Source: an uncultured Mollicutes bacterium
GTDB lineage: Bacteria > Bacillota_I > Bacilli_A > Acholeplasmatales > Anaeroplasmataceae
Direction: 5' to 3'
Assembly: GCA_937905855.1 (NCBI GenBank)
Contig: CALCWU010000251.1
Coordinates: forward strand, 1-11,612
Length of the DNA: 11,612 nucleotides
Shown: piece by piece, positions 1-6,278 of the stretch
How positions within the stretch are numbered: position 1 is the first letter of the stretch
How the letters are laid out: the number at the start of each line of letters is the position of its first letter
Program-made: the position numbers and the translations under genes
The notes under the pieces: model-generated
Told to the model about the DNA's origin: nothing
The model's input: the letters and a program-made list of their open reading frames with translations, nothing else
Databases searched by the model: none

Positions 1-745
1 CAAAATTAGCTATTATCGTATTGAATATGATTATATCAAAAAATATGAAAAGCTATTTAATGATGATTTAAAAGCTATCTATTTTATAATTGAATCCTTT
101 TTTGTTCATTCAAGCTTAGTCGACTATAATTATATTGAGGCTTTGCTGGATAATATTAATTATGCTAAGGGTTTATTTTATTCTTTAGCTTCAACAAGAT
201 TTTATTTAGATAATGATTTTTATAATTCTTTGCTATATGCTAGATATGCTGAAAGGTCGTTCATTATAGATTATAATATTAATAGACTTTTTCAAATCAA
301 ATGTAATATATGTAGTCTTTATTTAATACTTGATAAAAATCAATTAGCTTATAAAATAATTACAGAAATTTCTGAGGCTATGTTTTCATATAAAATTAAT
401 TGCTATCTATATTTAAGCTTTAAATCTCTTTATTATGCTTCATTATTTTTAACAAGAAGACATTTAGAAATAATAAATACTTCTAAAAGAGTTGAAGGAG
501 ATATTGTTGATCATTTATTTTGTGCATTTGTTTATGCTAGTAATAGTAATTATATTTGCCTTAATAATGAAATTAAAGCTATTAATGAGATTGATGGCTA
601 TTCTAGTTTAAAAAAACTTGTAAATATGTTAAAGGGTTATTATTCAAATACAGTTGATTATAATGAAATGACTGATGCAATAAAAAAAATAGATAGTGTG
701 TTATTAAAAAATATATTCATGAAAATTATTAAAAATCGCTATTAG
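1..745 (+). CDS. Partial helical (TPR/Rgg-like) transcriptional regulator, C-terminal part
   Basis: The frame is open from base 2 to a TAG at 743-745, giving at least 247 residues, so the left end lies outside the window and a TTG at 143 is not a real start. The visible protein is almost wholly helical, rich in Tyr, Leu, Ile and Asn, with repeated helix-pair segments such as NSLLYARYAERS and LAYKIITEISEAMF that resemble the tetratricopeptide-like C-terminal half of Rgg/PlcR-type (RRNPP) or similar XRE-family regulators. Members of that group are about 280-300 residues with an N-terminal helix-turn-helix of some 60 residues; the missing part would fit. I see no DNA-binding domain in the window, so the regulator call is inference from the fold style. 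A terminator hairpin overlaps its stop codon, and a small exported peptide gene lies downstream. It could instead be another TPR protein of unknown role. Confidence 0.5.
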   Translation, partial: KISYYRIEYDYIKKYEKLFNDDLKAIYFIIESFFVHSSLVDYNYIEALLDNINYAKGLFYSLASTRFYLDNDFYNSLLYARYAERSFIIDYNINRLFQIKCNICSLYLILDKNQLAYKIITEISEAMFSYKINCYLYLSFKSLYYASLFLTRRHLEIINTSKRVEGDIVDHLFCAFVYASNSNYICLNNEIKAINEIDGYSSLKKLVNMLKGYYSNTVDYNEMTDAIKKIDSVLLKNIFMKIIKNRY

Positions 746-762
746 AAATAATAGCCTTTTTT
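738..762 (+). terminator. Intrinsic terminator overlapping the regulator's stop codon
   Basis: A perfect 7-bp stem GCTATTA (738-744) / TAATAGC (749-755) with a GAAA loop is followed by CTTTTTT (T-tract 757-762). The left arm contains the last codons and most of the TAG stop of the upstream gene. Confidence 0.8.
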
Positions 763-784
763 AATACCATAAATTCAAAGATTT

Positions 785-831
785 AATAGCATTTGTGTTG
801 AAAAAAATGTTGAATAATGTTCTTTGCTATT
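785..831. repeat. Inverted and direct repeats upstream of the small-peptide promoter
   Basis: AATAGCA (785-791) and TGCTATT (825-831) form a 7-base inverted repeat, and between them TGTTGAA occurs twice (796-802 and 808-814) at a 12-base period. They end about 20 bases upstream of the -35 box at 851. This could be an operator for a regulator, but in AT-rich DNA short repeats also arise by chance. Confidence 0.3.
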
Positions 832-850
832 GAGATAGTTGTAGCTCGTT

Positions 851-878
851 TTGACAATTAAAAATTATTTGGTAAAAT
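851..878 (+). promoter_or_regulatory. Promoter of the small exported peptide gene
   Basis: A perfect -35 box TTGACA (851-856) is separated by 16 bases from TAAAAT (873-878). TGG directly before the -10 box gives an extended -10 (TGn) element. The peptide gene starts 32 bases after the -10 box. Confidence 0.75.
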
Positions 879-909
879 TAGATTATACTAAACATAGGAG
901 GAAAAGAAA

Positions 910-1092
910 ATGAGAAAGTTTTTAAGTTTTATTGTATTTGGAGTGTTTGTTTTTGCAGCTACAATTAGCATTGCTTGCAATATGCAATCTTCAAGTAAAA
1001 TGAATCCAGATCCTGAAGATGAGGATGATGAATTTCCATTTGAGGGTTGGATTTATTTTAGCATTGATCCTGATAAACCAGTAGTTATGTAG
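910..1092 (+). CDS. Small exported acidic peptide or lipoprotein (60 aa)
   Basis: I do not recognise the family. The ATG follows a strong AGGAGGA site (896-902) at 7 bases. The product has a clear signal sequence: positive start (MRK), a hydrophobic core over residues 4-22, then ISIAC with Cys23, which fits a loose lipobox although Ser at -3 is not the usual Leu. The mature part is about 37 residues: a Ser-rich linker, a strongly acidic run (residues 34-41) and a C-terminal section with FPFEGW and IDPDKP. With its own promoter and terminator it is a deliberate gene and not a chance frame. It follows a probable TPR-type regulator, the order seen for plcR-papR and similar receptor/propeptide pairs, so a secreted signalling propeptide is one possibility; a small surface lipoprotein is the other. 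Confidence 0.75.
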   Translation: MRKFLSFIVFGVFVFAATISIACNMQSSSKMNPDPEDEDDEFPFEGWIYFSIDPDKPVVM

Positions 1093-1123
1093 TAAGCGAA
1101 AGGGGGATTGGAAAAATATAATG

Positions 1124-1149
1124 AAAGGACCATAGCTGTGGTCCTTTTT
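1124..1149 (+). terminator. Intrinsic terminator after the small peptide gene
   Basis: A 9-bp stem AAAGGACCA (1124-1132) / TGGTCCTTT (1139-1147) with the 6-base loop TAGCTG runs into a T-tract ending at 1149. Confidence 0.85.
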
Positions 1150-1189
1150 AAGTATTTAGAGGATAATTTTTTTTGAATAACAAAAATAT

Positions 1190-1203
1190 GTAAAACGTTT
1201 TTA
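1190..1203. promoter_or_regulatory. cre-like palindrome upstream of ppdK (tentative)
   Basis: A 10-base perfect palindrome AAAACGTTTT (1192-1201) lies about 10 bases upstream of the ppdK -35 box. Its surroundings match 11 of 14 positions of the CcpA cre consensus TGWAARCGYTWNCW, missing both bases of the leading TG and the late C. A catabolite-control site at a PEP/pyruvate gene would make sense, but the match is weak. Confidence 0.25.
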
Positions 1204-1211
1204 TAAATGTA

Positions 1212-1240
1212 TTGCTTTTAGTAGAAAAATAAGGTATAAT
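1212..1240 (+). promoter_or_regulatory. Promoter of ppdK
   Basis: TTGCTT (1212-1217), a 17-base spacer and a consensus TATAAT (1235-1240). Transcription would begin near 1247, giving a leader of about 35 bases with AAGGAG at 1265-1270. Confidence 0.75.
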
Positions 1241-1281
1241 CTATGATTGTCTTTGATAAATAATAAGGAGTATATATAAGT

Positions 1282-3900
1282 ATGAAAAAATGGGTCTATT
1301 TATTTAATGAGGGTAATGCTAATATGCGTGAGCTATTAGGTGGTAAGGGTGCTAATCTAGCAGAAATGACTAATTTAGGTTTACCTATTCCTGATGGCTT
1401 TACTATTACTACAGAAGCATGTATGGATTACTTTAATTATAATAATAAAATTAGAGAAGAAATCTTAGAACAAGCTTTCTCTAGCTTAGCTTGGCTTGAA
1501 ACTAAGCAAAATAAAAAATTTGGTGATTTGGAAAATCCATTATTAGTATCAGTAAGAAGCGGTGCTAGAGCTTCAATGCCTGGTATGATGGATACTATTT
1601 TAAATTTAGGATTAAACGATAAAACCGTTTTGGGACTTGCTAAAAAAACAAATAATAAAAGATTTGCTTATGATTCATATCGTAGATTTATTCAAATGTT
1701 TTCTGATGTTGTTATGGGACTTGAAAAATCTAAATTTGAAGCAGTTTTGACTAAAATTAAGGAAAGCCATGGCTATACCTATGATTATGAATTAACTAGT
1801 GATGATTTAGAATATGTTGTTAAAACATTTAAGGAGTTTTATAAGGAAAATTTAAAAACAGATTTTCCTCAAGATCCTAAGGAACAATTAGTTCTTGCTA
1901 TTGAGGCAGTATTTAAGTCATGGAATAATCCACGTGCAATATATTATCGTCATTTAAACGATATTCCAAGTGATTGGGGTACAGCTGTAAATGTTCAAGC
2001 AATGGTTTTTGGTAATATGGGTGAAACAAGTGGTACTGGTGTAGCATTTAGTAGAAATCCTGCTACTGGAGCTAAGGAGCTATATGGTGAATATTTAATT
2101 AATGCTCAAGGTGAGGACGTAGTTGCTGGTATTAGAACACCATCTCCTATTTCTAAATTAAAAGAAGATTTACCAAAGTGCTATGAGGATTTCAAGAGAA
2201 TCGTTAATATTTTGGAAAATCATTATCGTGATATGCAGGATATGGAGTTTACTATTGAAAATGCTAAGCTTTATTTCCTTCAAACAAGAAATGGTAAAAG
2301 AACTGCCCAAGCTGCCTTAGAGATTGCTTGTGATATGGTTGATGAGGGTATGATTACTAAGGATGAGGCTTTATTAAGAGTAGAGGCTAAATCTTTAGAT
2401 CAGCTTTTACACCCTAAATTTGATGCAAATTCTTTAAAGAATAAGGAATGTATTGGTACAGGTCTTCCTGCTTCTCCTGGTGCAGCAACTGGTAAGGTTT
2501 ATTTTACTGCTGCTAAAGCTAAGGAAATGCATAAGAAGAAGGAGCATGTTGTTTTAGTTCGTATGGAAACATCTCCTGAGGATATTGAGGGCATGCATAT
2601 TGCTGAAGGTACATTAACAGCTCATGGTGGAATGACATCACATGCAGCAGTAGTTGCTCGTGGAATGGGTACAACTTGTGTTTGTGGCTGTAAGGATGTT
2701 GTTATTGATGAAGAAAAAAATGTTATGTATTTAGGTGGCCATACAATTAATGAAGGAGATTATATTTCCCTAGATGGTACATCAGGTAAGATTTATCTAG
2801 GTAAGATTGATACTCTTCCAACTACAATCGATGGAAACTTTAAGCGTATCTTAGAGTGGGCTGATGAAAGAAGAACTTTAAAGGTTAAGGCTAATGCTGA
2901 TACTCCAACTGATGCAAAAACAGCTGTTGGCTTTGGTGCTGAGGGAATTGGACTTTGTCGTAGTGAGCATATGTTCTTCGCTCCTGATCGTATTTTTGAA
3001 ATCAGAAAGATGATTCTTGCAAGAAATGAAGAAGAAAGAAAAGAGCCACTTTCTAAATTATTACAATTCCAAAAGGCTGACTATAAAGCAATATATAAGG
3101 AAATGAAAGGTCTACCAGTTAACGTTAGATTAATTGACCCACCTCTACATGAATTCCTTCCTCATGATGGTATGGAGGAATTTGCTAAGGTTATGCATCG
3201 TGATCTTGAAGAAATAACAGATTATTGTGATTCATTAAAGGAATTTAATCCAATGATGGGACATCGTGGCTGTAGATTATGTATTACCTTCCCTGACATT
3301 GCAAGAATGCAGGCTAGAGCTATTATGGAGGCCGCAATCGAGGCCTCAGCTGAAGAGGGTATTAAGATTACACCAGAAATTATGGTACCACTAGTTGATG
3401 ATGTTAAAGAGCTTATTTATGTTAAGAATGTTTGTGTAGATGAAATAAATAAGGTGTTTGCTGAAAAGAACGTAACAATCGATTATAAGATTGGTACAAT
3501 GATTGAAACACCTCGTGCAGCATTACTTGCTGATGAAATTGCTAAAGAAGCAATGTATTTCTCATTTGGTACAAATGATTTAACTCAAATGACATTTGGT
3601 CTATCAAGAGATGATGCATCTAAATTCTTAGGTGATTATTATAGTAAAAACATTTATGAATCAGATCCATTTGCTAAATTAGATCAAAAGGGCGTAGGTA
3701 AATTAATTGAAAATGCTTATCGTTTAGGTAAATCTGTTAATAAGGATATGGAAATGGGTATTTGTGGTGAGCATGGTGGTGAGCCATCAAGTATTGAATT
3801 TGTTGACCAGGTTGGTTTAACATATGTTTCATGTTCTCCATATCGTGTTCCAATTGCTAGACTTGCTGCTGCTCAAGCTGCAATTAAAAATAATAAGTAG
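1282..3900 (+). CDS. ppdK: Pyruvate, phosphate dikinase
   Basis: Cytosolic enzyme interconverting ATP + phosphate + pyruvate and AMP + PPi + PEP, working in pyrophosphate-linked glycolysis or in PEP formation. At 872 residues it has full family length and begins with the typical KKWVYLFNEG. Order of domains: N-terminal ATP-grasp (about 1-340; Arg92 in VSVRSGARASMPGMM), the swivelling phosphohistidine domain with catalytic His454 in GGMTSHAAVVARG, and the C-terminal PEP/pyruvate barrel (about 520-870) with Arg560, Arg616, metal ligands Glu742 and Asp766, and catalytic Cys828 in MGICGEHGGEP. All match the clostridial enzyme's catalytic set within a few positions. The ATG is chosen from the conserved N-terminus and AAGGAG 11 bases upstream. 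It has its own promoter and terminator, so it is probably monocistronic. No dikinase regulatory protein gene is adjacent. Confidence 0.98.
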   Translation: MKKWVYLFNEGNANMRELLGGKGANLAEMTNLGLPIPDGFTITTEACMDYFNYNNKIREEILEQAFSSLAWLETKQNKKFGDLENPLLVSVRSGARASMPGMMDTILNLGLNDKTVLGLAKKTNNKRFAYDSYRRFIQMFSDVVMGLEKSKFEAVLTKIKESHGYTYDYELTSDDLEYVVKTFKEFYKENLKTDFPQDPKEQLVLAIEAVFKSWNNPRAIYYRHLNDIPSDWGTAVNVQAMVFGNMGETSGTGVAFSRNPATGAKELYGEYLINAQGEDVVAGIRTPSPISKLKEDLPKCYEDFKRIVNILENHYRDMQDMEFTIENAKLYFLQTRNGKRTAQAALEIACDMVDEGMITKDEALLRVEAKSLDQLLHPKFDANSLKNKECIGTGLPASPGAATGKVYFTAAKAKEMHKKKEHVVLVRMETSPEDIEGMHIAEGTLTAHGGMTSHAAVVARGMGTTCVCGCKDVVIDEEKNVMYLGGHTINEGDYISLDGTSGKIYLGKIDTLPTTIDGNFKRILEWADERRTLKVKANADTPTDAKTAVGFGAEGIGLCRSEHMFFAPDRIFEIRKMILARNEEERKEPLSKLLQFQKADYKAIYKEMKGLPVNVRLIDPPLHEFLPHDGMEEFAKVMHRDLEEITDYCDSLKEFNPMMGHRGCRLCITFPDIARMQARAIMEAAIEASAEEGIKITPEIMVPLVDDVKELIYVKNVCVDEINKVFAEKNVTIDYKIGTMIETPRAALLADEIAKEAMYFSFGTNDLTQMTFGLSRDDASKFLGDYYSKNIYESDPFAKLDQKGVGKLIENAYRLGKSVNKDMEMGICGEHGGEPSSIEFVDQVGLTYVSCSPYRVPIARLAAAQAAIKNNK

Positions 3901-3904
3901 GATT

Positions 3905-3937
3905 AATAGGACTTCACATTGTGAGGTCTTATTTTTT
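3905..3937 (+). terminator. Intrinsic terminator of ppdK
   Basis: A 13-bp stem AATAGGACTTCAC (3905-3917) / GTGAGGTCTTATT (3921-3933) with two G-U pairs and a 3-base loop leads into TTTTTT (3932-3937), beginning 5 bases after the stop codon. Confidence 0.85.
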
Positions 3938-4364
3938 GTCTTTTATGAAGAAAAATGCATAATGTTGCAAAAATTTTTCGTGAAGATGGTGCTGGTAATG
4001 GAAGTTAAAAGAGAACTATATCTAAATAAATTAATTAAGGCAATAACACCTTTAATAATCTTTTTAGTCTTTGTATCTTGAAATGAGATGAGTCTATTTA
4101 AATATATATCACACTTTTTTAAATATGGTAAAAATTCCTTTCTATTCAATAAATTTATAACATAACTTCTAAAAAAATAAGTTTATTCTATTTATAGCAC
4201 AAACTTTATGAAAATAATTTTTCGTGTAAAAAAAAACATAACATTTTTAATCCTTAAATAATTGTAAATAAAGAAAATACAAGTTTCTAAAACAACATAT
4301 TATTAATTTTGTGTTGTGTGGTTTTGTTTTATAATAAACTATAATATAACTATAGATTATTTAT
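3938..4364. other. Gene-poor stretch between ppdK and plsY-like gene, possible gene relics
   Basis: About 427 bases with no convincing gene. On the plus strand 3999-4052 reads MEVKRELYLNKLIKAITP before degrading to a stop at 4079-4081; the KRELYLNKLI part recalls the N-terminus of a family of AAA ATPases (DUF4143-linked) that begin KRELYLxKLI and continue to a Walker A loop, which is absent here. A second short frame (4082-4162) has no start context. I regard both as possible debris, weakly supported. The rest is very AT-rich, leading into the next promoter region. Confidence 0.3.
4309..4345 (+). promoter_or_regulatory. Probable promoter region of the plsY-like gene
   Basis: Two TATAAT boxes, at 4330-4335 and 4340-4345, lie 32-47 bases before the gene. 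No good -35 is at 17 bases from either; TTGTGT occurs at 4309-4314 and again at 4314-4319, at spacings of 15 and 20 bases from the first and second box. A promoter here is likely; the exact box is not settled. Confidence 0.45.
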
Positions 4365-4370
4365 GTGAGG
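4365..4370 (+). promoter_or_regulatory. Ribosome binding site deciding the plsY-like start
   Basis: GTGAGG at 4365-4370 pairs with the anti-Shine-Dalgarno and is 6 bases from ATG 4377. A GTG start at 4365 would have no binding site of its own, only TAGATTATTTAT before it. Confidence 0.65.
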
Positions 4371-4376
4371 TATTTT

Positions 4377-4991
4377 ATGTATATGTTATGGTTTATTGTT
4401 ATTTTTATAAGCTTTTGTGTTGGAGGAATAATGTTTTCAAGCCTTATACCAAAGTTTTTTATTAAAAAGGATATTACTTCGTTAAGTGATGATTTAAATC
4501 CAGGTGCTTATAATGCTTTTAAATATTCAGGTAAAAGAATTGGTACGGTTTGCTTGCTATTAGATTTTTTTAAAGGCTTTATTCCTGTTTTTCTTGTTAT
4601 ACTTTTTATGGATTATAAAAATATACTGTTTTTGTTAGTAATGATTGCCCCTGTATTAGGTCATAGCTTTGGAGTTTTTAATCATTTTCATGGTGGAAAA
4701 TGTATTACTACCTCATTTGGTGTATTAGCCGCAATTGCTAGAATTAATTTTTGGCCTTTGATTTTTCTTGCTTCATTATATGTTTTCTTTTCTCTAATTA
4801 TAAAAATTGAATCAAATAAGACTAAAAGCATTATTGTTTATAGTAGTCTAATTATTTTTATTGCAGCAACACTTGCAAATAATTTCAATTATTATGCTAT
4901 TGGCGTAATAGTAATTTCAATAATTGTTATTATTAAACACATTAATTTAAAGAAAATTCTTAATAATAAATTATTGAAAATTAATGATTAA
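4377..4991 (+). CDS. Divergent PlsY-type glycerol-3-phosphate acyltransferase (membrane)
   Basis: PlsY enzymes transfer the acyl group of acyl-phosphate to glycerol-3-phosphate, the first step of phospholipid synthesis, in the cytoplasmic membrane. This 204-residue protein has several hydrophobic spans and the family landmarks in order: a Gly/Ser-rich first segment ending in SSLIP, NPGAYN (41-46) in place of the usual GSGNxGATN, DFFKG (63-67), and GHSFGVFNHFHGGK (95-108) corresponding to GHxFPVFxxFKGGKG. Both core motifs deviate, as in the secondary PlsY-like paralogues I recall from Clostridia-type genomes, so the acyltransferase activity is probable but the substrate is uncertain. I chose ATG 4377 because TGAGG (4366-4370) sits 6 bases before it; the in-frame GTG at 4365 would be part of that ribosome binding site. 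Confidence 0.75.
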   Translation: MYMLWFIVIFISFCVGGIMFSSLIPKFFIKKDITSLSDDLNPGAYNAFKYSGKRIGTVCLLLDFFKGFIPVFLVILFMDYKNILFLLVMIAPVLGHSFGVFNHFHGGKCITTSFGVLAAIARINFWPLIFLASLYVFFSLIIKIESNKTKSIIVYSSLIIFIAATLANNFNYYAIGVIVISIIVIIKHINLKKILNNKLLKIND

Positions 4992-5165
4992 GTTGTTTTT
5001 ATTAATGCTAAAATTTCACCTAGAGATATTAGAAAAATAATGAATACTATTTTATATGCTAAAAAGAAAGCACAAACAAATTTGATTTATCGTAGAGAAG
5101 AGGCTGCATCTACAAGAAGTCTATTAAATACAGCTAGACAAATGGATGAAAATAAAAGGAAATGA
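4992..5165 (+). pseudogene. C-terminal relic of an SPFH/band-7 (slipin-like) protein
   Basis: Directly after the plsY-like stop, 57 codons are open to a TGA at 5163-5165. The translation contains SPRDIRKIMNTILYAKKKAQ, then TNLIYRREEAASTRSLLNTA, then RQMDENK. This strongly resembles the C-terminal helix of slipin/SPFH proteins, whose usual form is roughly D-L-x-x-I-M-N-x-V-x-A-E-K-x-A-Q-A-N-V-I followed by RREETASTRSLLNTAKLMEEN and a further 30 or so residues. There is no start codon with a ribosome binding site (only ATG 5040, unsupported), the whole SPFH domain is missing and the end is cut short, so it is a gene fragment. It lies in the same frame as the plsY-like gene, separated only by TAA; this is probably coincidence from a deletion junction near 4990. 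Confidence 0.6.
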
Positions 5166-5261
5166 GTATTAATTGTGAAATCGATATTATTTCTACCATA
5201 ACATTTATTATTAAAATAATCATTTCAAATAATATCTATACGAGTTAATACTTGTATAGAT
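5162..5261 (+). repeat. Nested inverted repeats with an alternative hairpin
   Basis: Outer arms 5162-5174 / 5243-5255 contain a perfect AGTATTAA (5165-5172) / TTAATACT (5245-5252) core with wobble extensions. Inner arms GATATTATTT (5183-5192) / AAATAATATC (5227-5236) are perfect over 10 bases. The right arms are reused in a second, incompatible 12-bp hairpin, ATCTATACGAGT (5234-5245) / ACTTGTATAGAT (5250-5261), with the loop TAAT and one wobble pair. The left outer arm overlaps the stop of the slipin relic. Confidence 0.5.
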
Positions 5262-5265
5262 TCTT

Positions 5266-5295
5266 TCCACTATCGTTTTGGTAGTGGGCATTTTT
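5266..5295 (+). terminator. Intrinsic terminator downstream of the plsY-like region
   Basis: CCACTATC (5267-5274) / GGTAGTGG (5280-5287) form an 8-bp stem with one wobble pair and the loop GTTTT, followed after GCA by TTTTT (5291-5295). The three-base gap before the T-tract makes it slightly weaker than the others in the window. Confidence 0.65.
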
Positions 5296-5351
5296 ATTTA
5301 GAGTCAATATTTGTCTTTTTCTCTTTAAATCTTTTAATTTAATTAAATATA

Positions 5352-5360
5352 TGTTATACT
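5352..5360 (+). promoter_or_regulatory. Extended -10 promoter of the yitT-like gene
   Basis: TGT followed by TATACT (5355-5360) is a good extended -10 element. The -35 position holds only TTTTAA (5332-5337, 17-base spacing), so recognition would rest on the TGn motif. The leader would be about 18 bases. Confidence 0.6.
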
Positions 5361-5373
5361 ATTCTTTGTTTAT

Positions 5374-5379
5374 AGGTGA
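5374..5379 (+). promoter_or_regulatory. Ribosome binding site deciding the yitT-like start
   Basis: AGGTGA at 5374-5379 lies 5 bases before ATG 5385. The upstream in-frame GTG at 5376 is inside this site and would be almost leaderless, so ATG 5385 is preferred. Confidence 0.6.
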
Positions 5380-5384
5380 ATGAA

Positions 5385-6272
5385 ATGAAAAACATAAATA
5401 AAAAGAAATTAATAACATCATTTTTATTATGTGTTATTGGAAATTTAATATATGCCTTGAGTGTTATAATTTTTTGTGAGCCTCATAGTTTGATTACTGG
5501 TGGAGTTACAGGCGTTTCTTTGGCACTTCATTATGCAACAGGAATTAATACTAGCTATTTTACTTTTACTTTTAATGCGATTTTTTTTATTTTAGGCTTT
5601 TTTGTTCTTGGTAAAAAGTTTGCTGCTTCAACACTTTGCTCAACAATTATATATCCACTTTGGATGCTTGTTTTAGAATTTTTTGATTTTAGTTATTTTA
5701 ATCAAAGTATAGATACATTGGTTGCTGTTATATCATCAGGTGTTTTAATGGGAATAGGAATTGGCCTTGTAATGCGTAGTGGTGGCTCAACTGGTGGAAT
5801 TGATGTTCTTGTTTTAATTTTAAACAAATATCTTAATTTTCCTGTTGGTCTTGGTGTAAGTGTTATTGACATTGTTACACTTGCTGTTCAACTATTCCTT
5901 CCTAATGTTACATTTAGTTTATTTGTATATGGAATATTAATGATTATTATTTATTCTATAATAATTGATAAGGTTTTGACATTTGGGCACAATAAGCTTC
6001 AAATAAAAATATTAAGTAATAATAATGACTTAATTAGTGATATGATATTAAATCAAATGGATAGAGGATTAACCTATTTACATTCAAAGACTGGTTATTT
6101 AAAGGAAGAAAAGGATTATATTTTAACTGTTGTTGAAATAAGAGAGCTTCCAAGAATAAAAAAATTAATTTATGAAATAGATCCTGAGGCTTTTGTTGTT
6201 ATATCTAACGTAAAAGAAGTTAAGGGACATGGTTTTACCTCTGCTAAGGTTTATAAGAATAAGGAGAATTAA
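5385..6272 (+). CDS. YitT family membrane protein (DUF161 + DUF2179)
   Basis: A 295-residue integral membrane protein of the widespread YitT family, whose biochemical role is not established. Hydrophobic spans are visible at about 9-31, 60-76, 81-100, 110-130, 153-172 and 176-194. Between them are the family signatures ITGGVTGVSLALHYATG (37-53) and RSGGSTGGID (131-140). The cytosolic C-terminal DUF2179 domain (about 218-275) carries MDRGLTYLHSKTGYLKEEK and ends near KGHGF, the usual end of this family. The length is normal. It is first in a unit with the O-antigen-ligase-like gene: the gap is 6 bases, and the AAGGAG of the next gene lies inside its last codons, so translation may be coupled. 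A functional link between the two is not evident. Confidence 0.93.
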   Translation: MKNINKKKLITSFLLCVIGNLIYALSVIIFCEPHSLITGGVTGVSLALHYATGINTSYFTFTFNAIFFILGFFVLGKKFAASTLCSTIIYPLWMLVLEFFDFSYFNQSIDTLVAVISSGVLMGIGIGLVMRSGGSTGGIDVLVLILNKYLNFPVGLGVSVIDIVTLAVQLFLPNVTFSLFVYGILMIIIYSIIIDKVLTFGHNKLQIKILSNNNDLISDMILNQMDRGLTYLHSKTGYLKEEKDYILTVVEIRELPRIKKLIYEIDPEAFVVISNVKEVKGHGFTSAKVYKNKEN

Positions 6273-6278
6273 TTTTTT

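Noticed and set aside
143..745. TTG at 143 as the start of a 200-residue protein
   Set aside because: The frame is open all the way back to base 2 and the codons before 143 read as the same helical protein, with no ribosome binding site before the TTG; the gene is 5'-truncated by the window.
1108..1176. Mini-frames after the AAGGGGG at 1099-1105 (TTG 1108, ATG 1121)
   Set aside because: The TTG is almost adjacent to the purine run and the ATG is 15 bases away and reads only four codons; both run into the terminator hairpin.
3824..4081. 85-residue plus-strand frame starting inside ppdK
   Set aside because: It begins in the wrong frame within ppdK, crosses the ppdK terminator and has no ribosome binding site; only its last part is of interest, as possible debris.
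3943..4149. 68-residue minus-strand frame
   Set aside because: No ribosome binding site or promoter before its ATG, no recognisable motif, and it mirrors the AT-rich gap on the other strand.
5230..5300. A known riboswitch or T-box
   Set aside because: The hairpins lack any conserved motif I know for purine, preQ1, SAM, T-box or similar elements, and a promoter for the next gene lies downstream of the terminator.
4365..5384. GTG starts at 4365 and 5376
   Set aside because: In both cases the GTG is part of a Shine-Dalgarno sequence properly spaced from a downstream in-frame ATG (4377 and 5385).
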